From assembly GCA_029204045.2 (NCBI GenBank), contig CM055072.1:3953356-4017355 (forward strand): DNA of 64,000 nt, in the 5' to 3' direction. Below, one piece after another: positions 43,983 to 55,400 of this stretch; position 1 is the stretch's first letter; every line of letters begins with the position of its first letter. The notes below the pieces were generated by a model. That model made no database searches. It was not told the origin of the DNA and saw only the letters and a list, made by a program, of their open reading frames with translations. Source of the stretch: Tillandsia leiboldiana. Its lineage: Eukaryota > Streptophyta > Magnoliopsida > Poales > Bromeliaceae. The position numbers were made by a program, and so were the translations under genes.

Positions 43983-46900
43983 TGTAGTGATCCGGACTCC
44001 CGCAGGAACTGTGCAACATTAAACAGTGACTGTAGGAAGCTTATTCGGTGAAGCAGAGCTTGTAGAATCGAAATTGGACATTTAATATAGACTCTGCGCG
44101 AAAATCGGAGCAAATGGAATTTTTCGGGAGCTTTCGGCAAAATTTCGGATGAGAATTTGGCGAAATGGACGTCGTATTTGGACTCAGCGCGCGAAAACGA
44201 TCGAAACGGTATATTTACTTTAATTTTTCAGCACCTCGGTACTGTTCACGCCGGAACAGTAACTCCGGCCGCCGGAATTACTGTTCCGGCGACCGGCGAG
44301 CGGCGGCGGGCGGCGGCGCACGGCGGCGGGCAGCGGCGCAGCGGCAGAGGGCGGCGGCGCAGGCGCGGGCGGGGGGCTCGGGTGCGCGGTCCATGGGCCT
44401 GGCGTGCACCGGGAGCACCGAATACCCCCCCGTGCAACGTGGCGGCTCCCGATTGGTTGGCCGGCTTCTAGAAGTCCACGGGGACTGTGACACGTGGCAC
44501 ACCCGGATTGGCTGACAGGATCCGGAAGACCCGGCGCGGGGACCGGGCCCGTGCTCCACGTGGACACGTGGCGTCTTCTGAGTGGCATTGCACAAGGCTG
44601 TTTCCTGTTTTGTCGACACGTGGCGCGTCCTGGATGGTCCATCTCGGTGTTTGCTATTCTGCCCGGGATCTGGTGAGGGTCCTTGGCCCATTATAAATAG
44701 AGCCTCCCACCCCCACCATTTCTCACCTCGGGCTCCGTGCTGTAGAGAGAGAACCAGAGAAAGTGCCCTATACAAAAATTCTTCCTCTCTCTCTCCTCTC
44801 TCTCTCCTCAGAATTTTAGAATTTTTGAAGGTACCGATAGTGAGTTATCTGCGACGCGGCGCACTGCGACGGTTTTCTTTTTCGGCCCATTTCCCGTCGC
44901 AGTTCCGTCGAAAATTCCCTGTGGGCTAACCAGGAGGAATTTTTGGACGATTTTCGCGACAGCGCGTTCCTAAGAGGTAAGGCTTCGACTTCCGTGTTGA
45001 TCACTTTGCTCCATTTCGTACTTTTGACACGTTTCCCGAGGTCTCTTTGACCCCCCTTTTTGCTGTGGAAATTTCTGGACAGCGTCAACTTCTCCGATTT
45101 TTATCTTGGCGTAGGAGCATCAGATCGAGACGTTTAAACAGTCGATTTTGATCTACTCTTCGCGAAGAACGCAACCGTAATTTTTCTGGATTTTTCTGAG
45201 CACTGTACAGAGGTGAAAAACTCCTCTCTTTTCGTGCCATTTGAAAAACAGCAAAAGCTGTATTTTTATGAATAATATAGTTACACCCTGTGCAATGTGT
45301 GTTGCTGTAGGGCACCATTTTCGGCAGACAGCAGTTCTAGGGGACTGTGGACAGCCAGGAGACTTTCTGGGTGTGATTTGAGCTGTTCGAGGTGGGCGGT
45401 TGTTGCTTACCTCATTTTTGACTAGCTCACTGGGATTACTGGAACTCCCCTAAAATTTAATTGATGAGAACAATTGGGACAAACTAATATGACAATTGAT
45501 GAGAACAATTGGGACAAACTAATATGACAATTGATGAGAACAATTGGGACAAACTAAATTGATGAGTACTATTGGGACTACTAACAGGACTACTAACAGG
45601 ACTACTAACAGGACAATTGATGAGAACCGCTGGGACGAACTCTCCTAAAAATTAATATAACCCCACAGATGATATGATGACTTATATTGGGACACTGTGA
45701 TTGAGACAAAGGCTATAATCTCGCATGCAAATGACTTTTATTCAGTAAATCAATCTTTTTAAATCTTTGACACTATTTCACAACTTTTAAAATAAAGACA
45801 GTTGCATGCATGCCCGGACATCAGGTAGGGCCACTATTTATTGCTACACTATCATATTAAGACTTGACATGTTTTATTGCTCTCTTTTGCTTTCAGTTGC
45901 TTGTCGCTCGAGTATGAGCAGGGGTTTGGGATAGTATAGCCAAGGTTATGTTAGATTATAAACTTGTGGGGTGTTGCGGTGACCGCGGACTGTAGGCGGT
46001 CGGCCGGATGTTTATCCTTGCATCAGAATGGGGTTGAGTCTGGTCTATTTTTGGCATCAGCAGGGGATCGGTCTTTTCTCTAGTGGATGGTTTTTCCCAC
46101 TTATTGAGTACTATGGCATCAGATCAGGGTTTCTTAGTGGATGGCTTTTCCCACTTTGATCATAGTCATGATCCAGTCCTGCTGTTTACCGACACTTATG
46201 ATACTTATTACTGAGGTACTTTTACTCGTGTGGGTCGCTCCCCTCGAGTGCCACTCCGGAGTGTGTTACAGGCAGGCTTGAGTCCTTGAGACTCTCATTC
46301 CCTATCGGTGTTATGCATTGGCCAGCATACCCGATTTGGCAGGCAAGGCGCAGCAGGCAGTACCAGTTTTACTGGTGGCATAAGATTGGGTTTATTCAGG
46401 CAGGCATGTTAGATACTGATGCATACATACAGTCATTCCTTTTGGCACTGCATTTAGAGGCATGCTAGTGGTGGTTTCCCCTTTATTCAGCAGTTCTGCT
46501 TACAGCTTTACCACTTTTTCCTTTCTGGCCTCTAGTAATCCTAGTGGGTGCATCAGAGTTGAGGTTTTGCCCACTAGGGGAGGCTACTGGTTTATCTGGT
46601 AGTTCTCACCCCCATTATTCTTTTCTGTTTCTTTCTTCTTCTTTATTTTGCAGAGTCGTCTGCGGGAGCTGCTAGGCTATCAGCGGCTGATAAAGGTAAG
46701 GGGATCACTGAGTAGATAGATCTCCTGGGAGACTGAGAGCTGTAGATAGCCGGTGTACCCCTCACTCAAACTGTGATATTCTCCTTTTATTTTGAGTCTG
46801 GCTTTCGCCGGCTGGTTGTATTTATTTTGGTGAGCTGGGAGATTATTGTACATATTACAATTTATTTTTAGTTCCAGTATGAGATACTAGGTGGTTCTTC

Positions 46901-47026
46901 TACCTCAGCTCTGCATTATGCTCTTTATTGTTCATATTATATCGGAGCAGGTTACCAGCGCTTCGTATACTCGGGAAATCCCGTGTGCACGGCGGATCTG
47001 TTGGCGAAGCCCGGGTTCCGGGGCGN
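43983..47026 (+). mobile_element. LTR D, complete except for the last bases in a gap
   Basis: It starts TGTAGTGATCCGGACTCC and runs to GGTTCCGGGGCG, where only the final TGACA is missing before the N-run. It differs from the C LTR in the CGG-rich tract, the 44400-44560 segment and the minisatellite number, so it is a sister copy from another insertion. It could be a solo LTR or one LTR of a second element. TATA box at 44692-44699. Confidence 0.88.
45455..45640. repeat. Minisatellite in LTR D (also in the C LTR, 36590-36730)
   Basis: Units such as GAGAACAATTGGGACAAACT repeat with a period of about 35-40 bp, followed by ACTACTAACAGG triplicates. The C LTR has the same motif in different number and order, so the array changes quickly. 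Confidence 0.8.
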
Positions 47027-47036
47027 NNNNNNNNNT
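47027..47036. other. Assembly gap (10 N)
   Basis: Ten N bases lie at the outer edge of LTR D. The gap hides the LTR terminus and any target duplication; its true length is unknown. Confidence 0.98.
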
Positions 47037-47066
47037 TAGAAGGGGGCTATGGGTGTCTGGGTTAGG

Positions 47067-47907
47067 ATGATTAGGGTTTGTAGCTGGAATGTGCGGGGGC
47101 TCAACAACCCCTCTAAGCGTATTGCTGTTCAATAAGTTATTTTCTCGTTACGTAATGTCGTGGTTTGCTTGCAAGAAACTAAGGTCCGCTTTGTATCCTG
47201 CTCCTTTCTTAGAAGTTTTGGTGGGTCCTATTTGGATAAACAACATTTTATTGAGGCCAACGACGCTTCTGGCGGGCTTATCGCGTGCTAGAGCTCCAAA
47301 GTTTTCGAGTGTAGTGAAGTTATCGTGCGAAATTTTTCTATCACGATTCGCTTATGCCACTGATCCAGCGGGGTGGGTTTCTTTGTTTCGAATGTTTACG
47401 CCCATCAACTTGGGAGGGGAAAGAGTTCTTCTGTTCGGAGTTAGCACAACTTAAGAGCTGCTGTATGGGCAACTGGGTGTTGTGTGGAGATTTCAACTTC
47501 ACCAAATCAATGGAGGAATGTAACGGTAGGAGGGGGGAGACAGAACGACTCGTATGTTCAACGATCTGATTAATGAGCTAGCTCTTATGGACTTACCGTT
47601 GAAGAATCTCCGATACACTTGGTCAAGCATGCAGCGCTGTCCGTCTTTAGCCAAATTGGACCGTTTTCTTATTTCCACGGAGTAGGATTCGACGTTTCCG
47701 TTGTCGGAGGTAGAGGCTCTACCTAGAATTACGTTTGACCACTGCCCATCTTGTTAACCATGGGGGAAATAAAATGATGAATGATAGGGTCTTCAAGTTC
47801 GAAGAGGTTTGGTTAAAAAGTGAGGATTTTGTCGCGAGCGTCCCTGGTTGGTGGTAGGAGGTTGAGGATAAAGCCTCTGGGGTTCTGACCTTGATGGCGA
47901 AACTAAA
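47067..47907 (+). pseudogene. LINE (L1-type) ORF2 endonuclease remnant
   Basis: The AP-type endonuclease nicks DNA to prime LINE insertion. Starting at ATG 47067, frames read MIRVCSWNVRGLNNPSKR, VVCLQETKV, ASGGLIACW, then after shifts GNWVLCGDFNFT, LDRFLIST and ITFDHCP. This is the usual order of the Exo_endo_phos domain, including the WNVRG, QETK, GDFN and DH motifs. In-frame stops (for example TAA after AVQ) and several frameshifts make it dead. It ends at 47907, where a CACTA-like end begins, so no reverse transcriptase is present. Confidence 0.85.
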
Positions 47908-48240
47908 CACTACAACAAAATAAGCTTATTATGGCAATTTAATAGCGACAATTATAAAATGGCCGCTATTAAATAATATTTAATTATATTTTAGCGGTAA
48001 TTATTTTAATTTTATTTTTTTACCCACTAATAACTTTATGTTAAATATGTCCGTATTTGGCTATCTTTTGAAAAATAATTTTGGACAAAAAAAATAATTT
48101 TTGGCTCAATAAAATATTTAAAAAGTGATTTTGATTTTTAAAATCAAATTTAAAAAAAACTAAATTAATAATTTTAAAATTTTTTAAAAATTTAAATTTT
48201 AAATATTAAAAATTAAAATTATATATTTAATTTTTAAATT
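47908..48240. mobile_element. CACTA-like element end or fragment
   Basis: CACTACAACAAAATAAGC at 47908 matches the terminus of the MITE at 4758. I see no matching inverse end (…TTGTAGTG) downstream, so either the element is truncated or its right end has diverged. The AT-rich body ends near 48240, where base composition changes. Confidence 0.55.
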
Positions 48241-48354
48241 ATAATTTAAATTTGAAATCTCTGAATCCTAACCCCAACCCAAACCAAACCCTCTCCTGGT
48301 GAACCGAGCTCGAGCTCACGCGCGCGTGAATCTCATATCCTCCCCCCTTCCCAC

Positions 48355-48385
<31 letters not shown>

Positions 48386-48660
48386 ACCAACCATTCCCCC
48401 CCTCTCCCGCGCGAGCTCGATCGAGCTCACGCGAACCCGCGCGAACTCTAGCTACACCTCTCCGAGCTCCCCCCCTTATCTCCCTCCTCCCCCTTCCCGA
48501 GCTCGGACCCCCCCACCTCCTCCTCCTCCTCCTCCGACGACGACGACGATCTAGGGTTAGAGTTCCGCGCTCCGGCTCCGCTGCCGCGGCCTCTCTCTCT
48601 CGGATTCGATTTTCATTATTTCGATTCGCCGACCATTCAAAAGGTTCGATCTCTCTCCTC
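48241..48660. other. GC-rich block with a 30-C run; promoter/leader-like
   Basis: It contains C30 at 48356-48385, GAGCTCGAGCTCACGCG motifs, (TCC)n and (GAC)n stretches and CTAGGGTTAG. The composition resembles a plant 5' leader. The frames in it are low-complexity (poly-Gly, poly-Arg) and are not called. Confidence 0.45.
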
Positions 48661-48821
48661 AATTTCGCAAATTATTAACGAGATTTGCCAAGATCTGATT
48701 TGTATTTCTCCAGATCTGGTAGGTTAATTTTTTTTAGGCTATGTATTTAAGCCTTTGTATGAGGCATTAGTTTGTTGCCGAGGTCTGATTTGTATTTCTC
48801 CTGATCGAGCTCTTGTTGCAG

Positions 48822-48845
48822 CGTCTGGTGTTCCAGATCTTCAAG
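48822..48845 (+). other. Candidate microexon
   Basis: 24 bp bounded by TTGTTGCAG and GTAAAA splice sites. It joins in frame with the candidate exon at 51689. Its relation to the GC-rich block upstream (possible first exon ending at the GTAGGT at 48719) is speculative. Confidence 0.3.
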
Positions 48846-50614
48846 GTAAAAACAAATGGTTTATGATCCACAATAATTTTGTTGAGTTACATTTTTTTCT
48901 CCCTTTCTAGCAGCAGCTTTTTCCCTAATGCTTTGATTGTTATTGACATCTCCTAGAACTAAACAAATATTTTTGCTCTTGAGGAAATTAACATGTGACA
49001 TCACCTTTTCTGGTTTTGTTCTTTATAATTCACATATATTATCCTTTTTTATATATCATTACTTGTTTGCATTGGCTATAGACGTTTCGACATCAGACCT
49101 GTCAATGAATTTGTTTGTTGACTATATTGCTTTAATGAATGTGATATATACATTGAGTGTAACTTATCCTTTAAAATTAGCAAAGTTTCTATAGGGATTT
49201 AGCTTGGCTCAAGTTTCACTTATAATTCAGATTTAGACCTTAGATTTGAGTCCAAGTTACCTAAATTTTTTTATCTAAACTACGTCTCATTCTCAAAAGA
49301 GGAGCCTATCTCTGGCAATTTTTTATTCCAGGCGTCCCTATGAAATTTATGCTTCGGTTGGGTTCAAAATCCTCATAGTGTGACTCTGTGTCAAGGCCTT
49401 GGCAGTAATTAAGTCCATTATTCTCTCTGTATAATTTATATCTCTCTGTTAACATATATTTTGACCCCATCTGAATTTGTTTGAGATTAGTGCATAACTT
49501 TCTTATTTATTTCTTTTCTTCTTGTTACTCGATAGCTCGACCGACTACTTTGTAAGGGTTAGGGGGAAGCTGGGATTTTTTTCCTTTTCGTTATTTTTGA
49601 GATGAGAGCAATTTGTAGGGAGAAGTTCCTGAAATTCTAATTTCCATGATAAGCGTACCATATGTATGATTTAACTCTCATTTCTATCCTGTATTTCTTT
49701 ATGATTAGAACATTTAAACATAGAAACATTTTTTATAAATGAAATGATAATCAAGTAAACTCAGACAGATTGAAGAAAAAAACCCCTTTTGGATAGTTCA
49801 CTCACTGTCTATTTATAAATAGTGGCCAACCCATCAGCCAGTTGATCTGGCATTGCATATTGGTTTATATATGACGTTGGAGTAGTGTGTTTTTTTTTTC
49901 TTTCAGGATTGTAAAGCAACAAAAAATGTTGCTTTTACATGCTAGAAGCTTGTTTTCATTTATTTCTTGTCGCAAAATGCAAAGATATTTTATATGCTGA
50001 ATCACTACCTCAGTTGGATTATCTGGCAGAAGTGCTACTATTGATATAAGCACTCCGTCTATCCATGCATCGAAAAACAAAAAAATGATCATCTAATGCC
50101 ATTTGATCTATGTTATCAGTTCAGGACTACGAATCAGAAGATTCTGAATAATATTGCTTGCTTCTATAAAAGCTGCTTTAATGAGAAAAATAAAGAGCTA
50201 TTCCATATGACTCATTGTAAATAAAGGTTCTCTTGGCACTTTAAATTTGCAAGTTCTTGAAACATGCTGATAAATTTATAACTATTATCTAGTGTCTGAA
50301 AACTGTAGTATGTATTTCATTATATTGCCATTAAAGGAGATATTCGGGAGTCATTCAGATGTCCTGTTGGTAATATGTTAAGCAACAATTATCATTGCTG
50401 CTCCTCTTACAAGTCAGTTTTAGTCTGGAAATAAGTTGGAACTAATCCTTTGCTTAATTTGCATGGTTCAACATTTCGGAGCATTGACTTGCATATTGTT
50501 TTTGGTGATTCCTGCATTCTCTTGAGGGTTATAAAAATTAACACAACCTTCTTATTTGCAGCCAAGAGCTTAGAACAAGTTTATTACAGAAAAAAAAGAG
50601 TTAGGCTCCAATTA

Positions 50615-50828
50615 GGGGGTGTTTGGTTTCTGAACAAAAAAAAATTCCATGGAAAACACCATTTTTTAGAGTTTTTGTTTTATGAATAAAAAGTCCGAAA
50701 AACAAGAGCGAAATTTGGAAAAAGCTTTTCCAGAAAAGTTATCTTTTCTAGGAACCAAATAAATGAAAAAGTATTTTCCAGCGAGAAAACTGCTTTGTAA
50801 GATATTTTCAGGAGAACCAAACACCCCC
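50615..50828. mobile_element. Tourist-like (PIF/Harbinger) MITE
   Basis: The terminal inverted repeats are GGGGGTGTTTGGTT and AACCAAACACCCCC, and the target duplication is TTA (50612-50614 and 50829-50831). The 214-bp interior is non-coding. All hallmarks of the class are present. Confidence 0.9.
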
Positions 50829-51688
50829 TTATTGAGAGAGTGCTGGAGCTAAATCTGAGTCGAAATTTTGGTGATCATAGACTATTTTTATTAAGAACTT
50901 CGCTATCCATATACATGATTGAGTGCTTGTGTGTGGTAGTTAAGGTTCAAGAGGAGCTCACATGCGAAGGGGGATTTGCTTGGTGTTCATGTGTGATAGG
51001 TTTAGTCTTGTTTGGAACAATAATCAAAAGAAAATAAGATTCAATTTATACTATTGAGCCCAAAAGTACAGGTGGAAACATTTGGGTTTAATTGTATTTA
51101 GTAATTAGCATATTCCTAGTTCAGTTTCTATAGGACTATTCTTTTCAGTAATTTGGTATCTAGGGCAACTCCAAACTCCCTTTCTTTTGTGAGTTTGTGG
51201 GATCGGTCCCCGCCATCTGCAATGGATTAGATACCTATAGTAAAATTCAAACAGATTAAAAGTTTAATTCCCATGTGAATTTCATGTGCCTTTCATATGC
51301 TTCATTCATGTGAGTAAGGTTGGTAAGTGCTAGGTCTCTGTTTCCATAAAGATTGATTTTTCTTGGTAACAAGTTGGATTTCAACAGGTGTATAAAGTCC
51401 GAATTTTGATTGAAGTAGAGCACAATTATCTTTCCATGAAGAGTGTCATGAGAACATGCCTTACTCTTAACTTTATTTTGTAGTGGCATAGGATGGTCTA
51501 GTTGAATAATATCAAATGCAGCTGGATGCATTGATATGCTAGCTGCTGCCAGATGTTCCTGGCATACTTACATATCATAATGTCATTTCTTTCCTATCAC
51601 GCAACTGATAAGCTGTACTTCTTTTTAATTGAGTTTAAAGAGGTCATTTCTTGCATATATCTGAAGCTGCAACTATCTTAATATGCAG

Positions 51689-51738
51689 GTTTATGTGAAG
51701 AGTGCATACTTCCCCCACTTTCCAGCATCCTGTCTCAA
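51689..51738 (+). other. Candidate 50-bp exon upstream of CDKD
   Basis: It is bounded by AATATGCAG and GTAAGT (consensus donor). Joined to 48822-48845 it gives an open SGVPDLQGLCEECILPP, then LSSILSQ. I recognise no family. It could belong to a small or dead gene or to a leader exon. Confidence 0.3.
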
Positions 51739-52028
51739 GTAAGTCATTTAGAATTTTGGTCTATATAAGCATCGTTCTATTTTTTATTATGTTATTATTA
51801 CTAACCATTAATTAACAAAGAGCGCTAGGAAAAGCCGAAAGTACCGTGCTCTTTCCCGACGGCAGGTACGGTGCGGTCCCTCTCTCGCAACGCTGCCCGC
51901 TGCTCCTTTTCATGGATAGCTAGCTCCCTTTATTTTTTCGTACGCGAGGAGGACCCAAGGGTCCCTACTCTTTTATTTTGAAAAAAAAAAAAAAAAAAAC
52001 TAAAACCTCTTTTCCTTGGGAATTAGCT

Positions 52029-52036
52029 TATATATT
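52029..52036 (+). promoter_or_regulatory. Probable CDKD TATA box
   Basis: TATATATT lies about 95 bp upstream of the first ATG, followed by a CT-rich leader. Core position and context are typical. Confidence 0.6.
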
Positions 52037-52130
52037 GGCTGTCACTCCCACGATGCCCCCACTCGGCGATTCCCATCTTCCTCTCTGATGCTGATGCTGC
52101 TGTTGCCGTGAGAGACGGTACGGGACGGAG

Positions 52131-52356
52131 ATGATGATGATGCCGGCGCCGGTACCCAACAGCCACCCGTTCTCCGCCGCCGCCGCCGCTGGGGATGATG
52201 ACGCCTCGCTCTCGTCCAAGCTGGTGGCAGACCGCTACCTGAAGCGCGAAGTGCTTGGGGAGGGCACCTACGGCGTCGTCTTCAAAGCCATCGACACCAA
52301 GGTCCGATCCAACTCCTTTGATCGCTTTTCTTAGTCTTAGGGTTCATTCTATTTAC

Positions 52357-52413
<57 letters not shown>

Positions 52414-55400
52414 AAACAAAATTGTGTTCGTCTATTATTGAAATAACGCGGTTGGATCCGATTTCCTCCGAAGAACTGCGGGCATTACTTTAGGTTAGTA
52501 TGTCTCAGCTAGATTAGAGGTGGCAGAGGGGAAGAAGCCGATAGAGTTAGAAACCCTTCAGTATTCCTCGCTCAATCGAGGTCCTTTGGTATTGATCTAT
52601 TGATTAGCTACAGGAGAAATAGAATCTTGATTGGTGGAGAAGTAGGCCATAAATTTCTAAGACATTTCGGCTCTTTGGCATGTTTTAGAAATTTGATCCT
52701 TTCCAAATTATGTTGGCATATCGGTTTCCAATTGGTTTGCAGTATGAAAATCTGTTTCTGTAGTAGGATGCGAAATTAAGCAATCCTAACTCCTAAGGTG
52801 TTCAAACTCTTCTTTTATCTCAGGACATTTCATTGTCTGACTCTTGGCTTGAGGATATCGTTACAAAGCAAGCATCCTCCTCGTCGTAAGTGATGCAAGA
52901 TGGATTTGAGTCTAGTTTCGGCTGTGATTATAATGAAGTTTAGGTCATGTCTAGTCTAATCCTTTTTTATATATATGATCAGCGGATTCTGATTTTCGAT
53001 GTACCTTGATTTTTTAGGTTTATCCACTTGCTTGGGATTGGATAAATACTTTTGCTACGGAAAATTTAAAAAGGTTGTTAAGAAAGTGAAATAGGGTCAT
53101 TTAATTTTTTATGTTTGAATGGCTGGCAACTTTAAAATAAGATTGTTTTGATTAGTTGTTCTATAAAGGATTATGCTACCTTTAAATGGTTATGCAGGCT
53201 TTCTTTGTACTCGACTTACCAGAATGAATTTTTTGTAGATTGTGTTGGTCCTATTTTCTCTCTCTTCCCTTCTCTCTTGGTATTTTGACTGCTTGCATGT
53301 ACTTCTCTTTCCTCTCTTCTCACTATTTAAATATAATTCTTTATTGCCGCTGTGTCTTTCTCTTTTGGTGTCTAGTAATTTTCTATCAGAGCTAATGAAT
53401 GATCCTTGAGCAGAGGGAAAATAGTTCTTTTTTGACTGATTTTGATCTTTGTTATCTTTCAATTTCATTCTTATTTGTTACTTGATCTTCTTAATATCCC
53501 TAACTTGGCTCACCACATTATGATGCAAAGAACTACACTGTAGCTCGAAGTGAGCAACATGACCAAAGAAATTATCAAGAAGCCATTGAACAACTACATG
53601 CGACAATCAAATGTTTTGTTGCTATATATTTGATGGCAAATTAATTCACGTACATTGTGAACATCAACTTGCACCATCAGATTACGAAGGTGTGGCATTC
53701 TGTACATCGTGATGACGATATACATCTTGAGGACATGATGATCTTTGCAATGAAAGAGAGTAATAGGAGCACATATGAATCTTGTTCGGGTTTTGATTTC
53801 AGTCAATTATAGTTGAGTTCTTCTTTGAATTGTATGGGTTGACGGATTAAATTTCAAATTATGATGGTTGTTTTGGTTAATCCAATTACTGGGGATTGGA
53901 TAACCGTCTTCTGTTAGGGAACTTAGATACATATTTAAGAAAGTGATAGGGTAGAGTTCTTTAAATTTGAATGCTTAGGAATTTAGTTAGTTTTGTTATT
54001 GTTGGTTGTTCCGTATAGGATTATGCAGTTTGTAAATAGTAATGCAGGCTTTCTTTGTACTCATTTTAGTGCAATGAAATATTTGGTAATCATGATAATC
54101 CATATTTCATCTTTGTTTCCCTCTTTGTCTTTTGGGCCCTGGACTGGCCGTATTTATCCTCTCTTTCTACTCATCATCCCGTTCTAATTATAATACTAAA
54201 AGCAGCTCCGGCTCTTCCTATTAGGATATATTTAGCATGTATATATTACATTATATATATAACGAGACATAGATAGGGATGTCAATGGGTATGGATACCC
54301 AAAATTTTATCCGAACTCGAATCCGAACGGAATGGATTTACCCGATATTAAACGAATATGGATTCGGATACGGATATAAAGAACGAAAACCCGACGGATT
54401 TGGATTCGGATATGGTTTTGACCGTACCCGATCTGAACCTTCTTGTTTTATCATGATAAGATTTTGCCAAGTGAATATCACGTAAAGTTGTATGAACTGA
54501 ATGAAACTGGAGGTTGGACCAATGCAAAATTATGCCCTGTTCATCTAAAAAACTGAATATGGGAAAAAGAAAATATTCAAACTGATGTAAATTTGTCGAG
54601 TATTGGATGAATCAAATAGTCTATATGGTTCATATCGAACCAGTTCTACACGACGACCTTAATCCCCTTGTTGAGTTGTTAGATGGAAGCTTTACACTTT
54701 TTTTTTTTTTGTTATTGGATAACGTTATCGCTTGTCTTTAAAGAGCCCTATTTGTTATATTGATGATTGGCATTCTGAAGAGACTGAATATAATGTGGTC
54801 TTGAGAGTTGAGAATGGGTTTTATTGATGGTTGGTGACAGCTAATATGATATTAACAGTACAGCTGAGCCTTGTTTGTTATTCTGATGATTGGTGTTCTG
54901 AAGAGACTGAAGATAATGGGGTCTTGAGAGTTGAGAATGGGTTTTATTGAAGATTGGTGACAGCTAATATGATATTAATACTACAAACCGAATTGTTGGA
55001 GCATAGGATGTGCATCTATGAGATTAGAGCTCGCTCGCCAATTGAGGTAGAGGCTCTATCTTGGCTTTCTAGAAAAAACCATATTTAGAAAGCATCCATT
55101 GACTATGATTGTTTGGTTATGCACAGATTGTAGGCTAGATGGGGTCTTGTTTCATGTTGTTCAGTTTCTGGGTCTTTGGTCGAGTGAAAGCCACTGAGGG
55201 AGTTCAGAGCGTTGAAGTCTTTAAATTGGATAGGATCATTTTTCAGTTTTCCTGTTTTTCCTAGCTTTTCTCTTTGTTGGTTGGGCAAATGTTTTTTTTT
55301 TCTTTTGATTTTTTTGAGAGAAAGGTTGTATGCTACCCGATTCGTTCATTTTTTTAGAAATGAACTTAGCTAGAAATATAAAGCAAGTAGGCTTGGTTGA

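Noticed and set aside
43531..44775. Several 130-180 codon frames on both strands
   Set aside because: They are LTR sequence (truncated C 3' LTR and LTR D) and CGG-rich; no known protein motif.
54279..54485. A 68-codon frame rich in Gly, Tyr and Phe
   Set aside because: It reads through the repeated GGATTCGGATA units of a hAT-like element.
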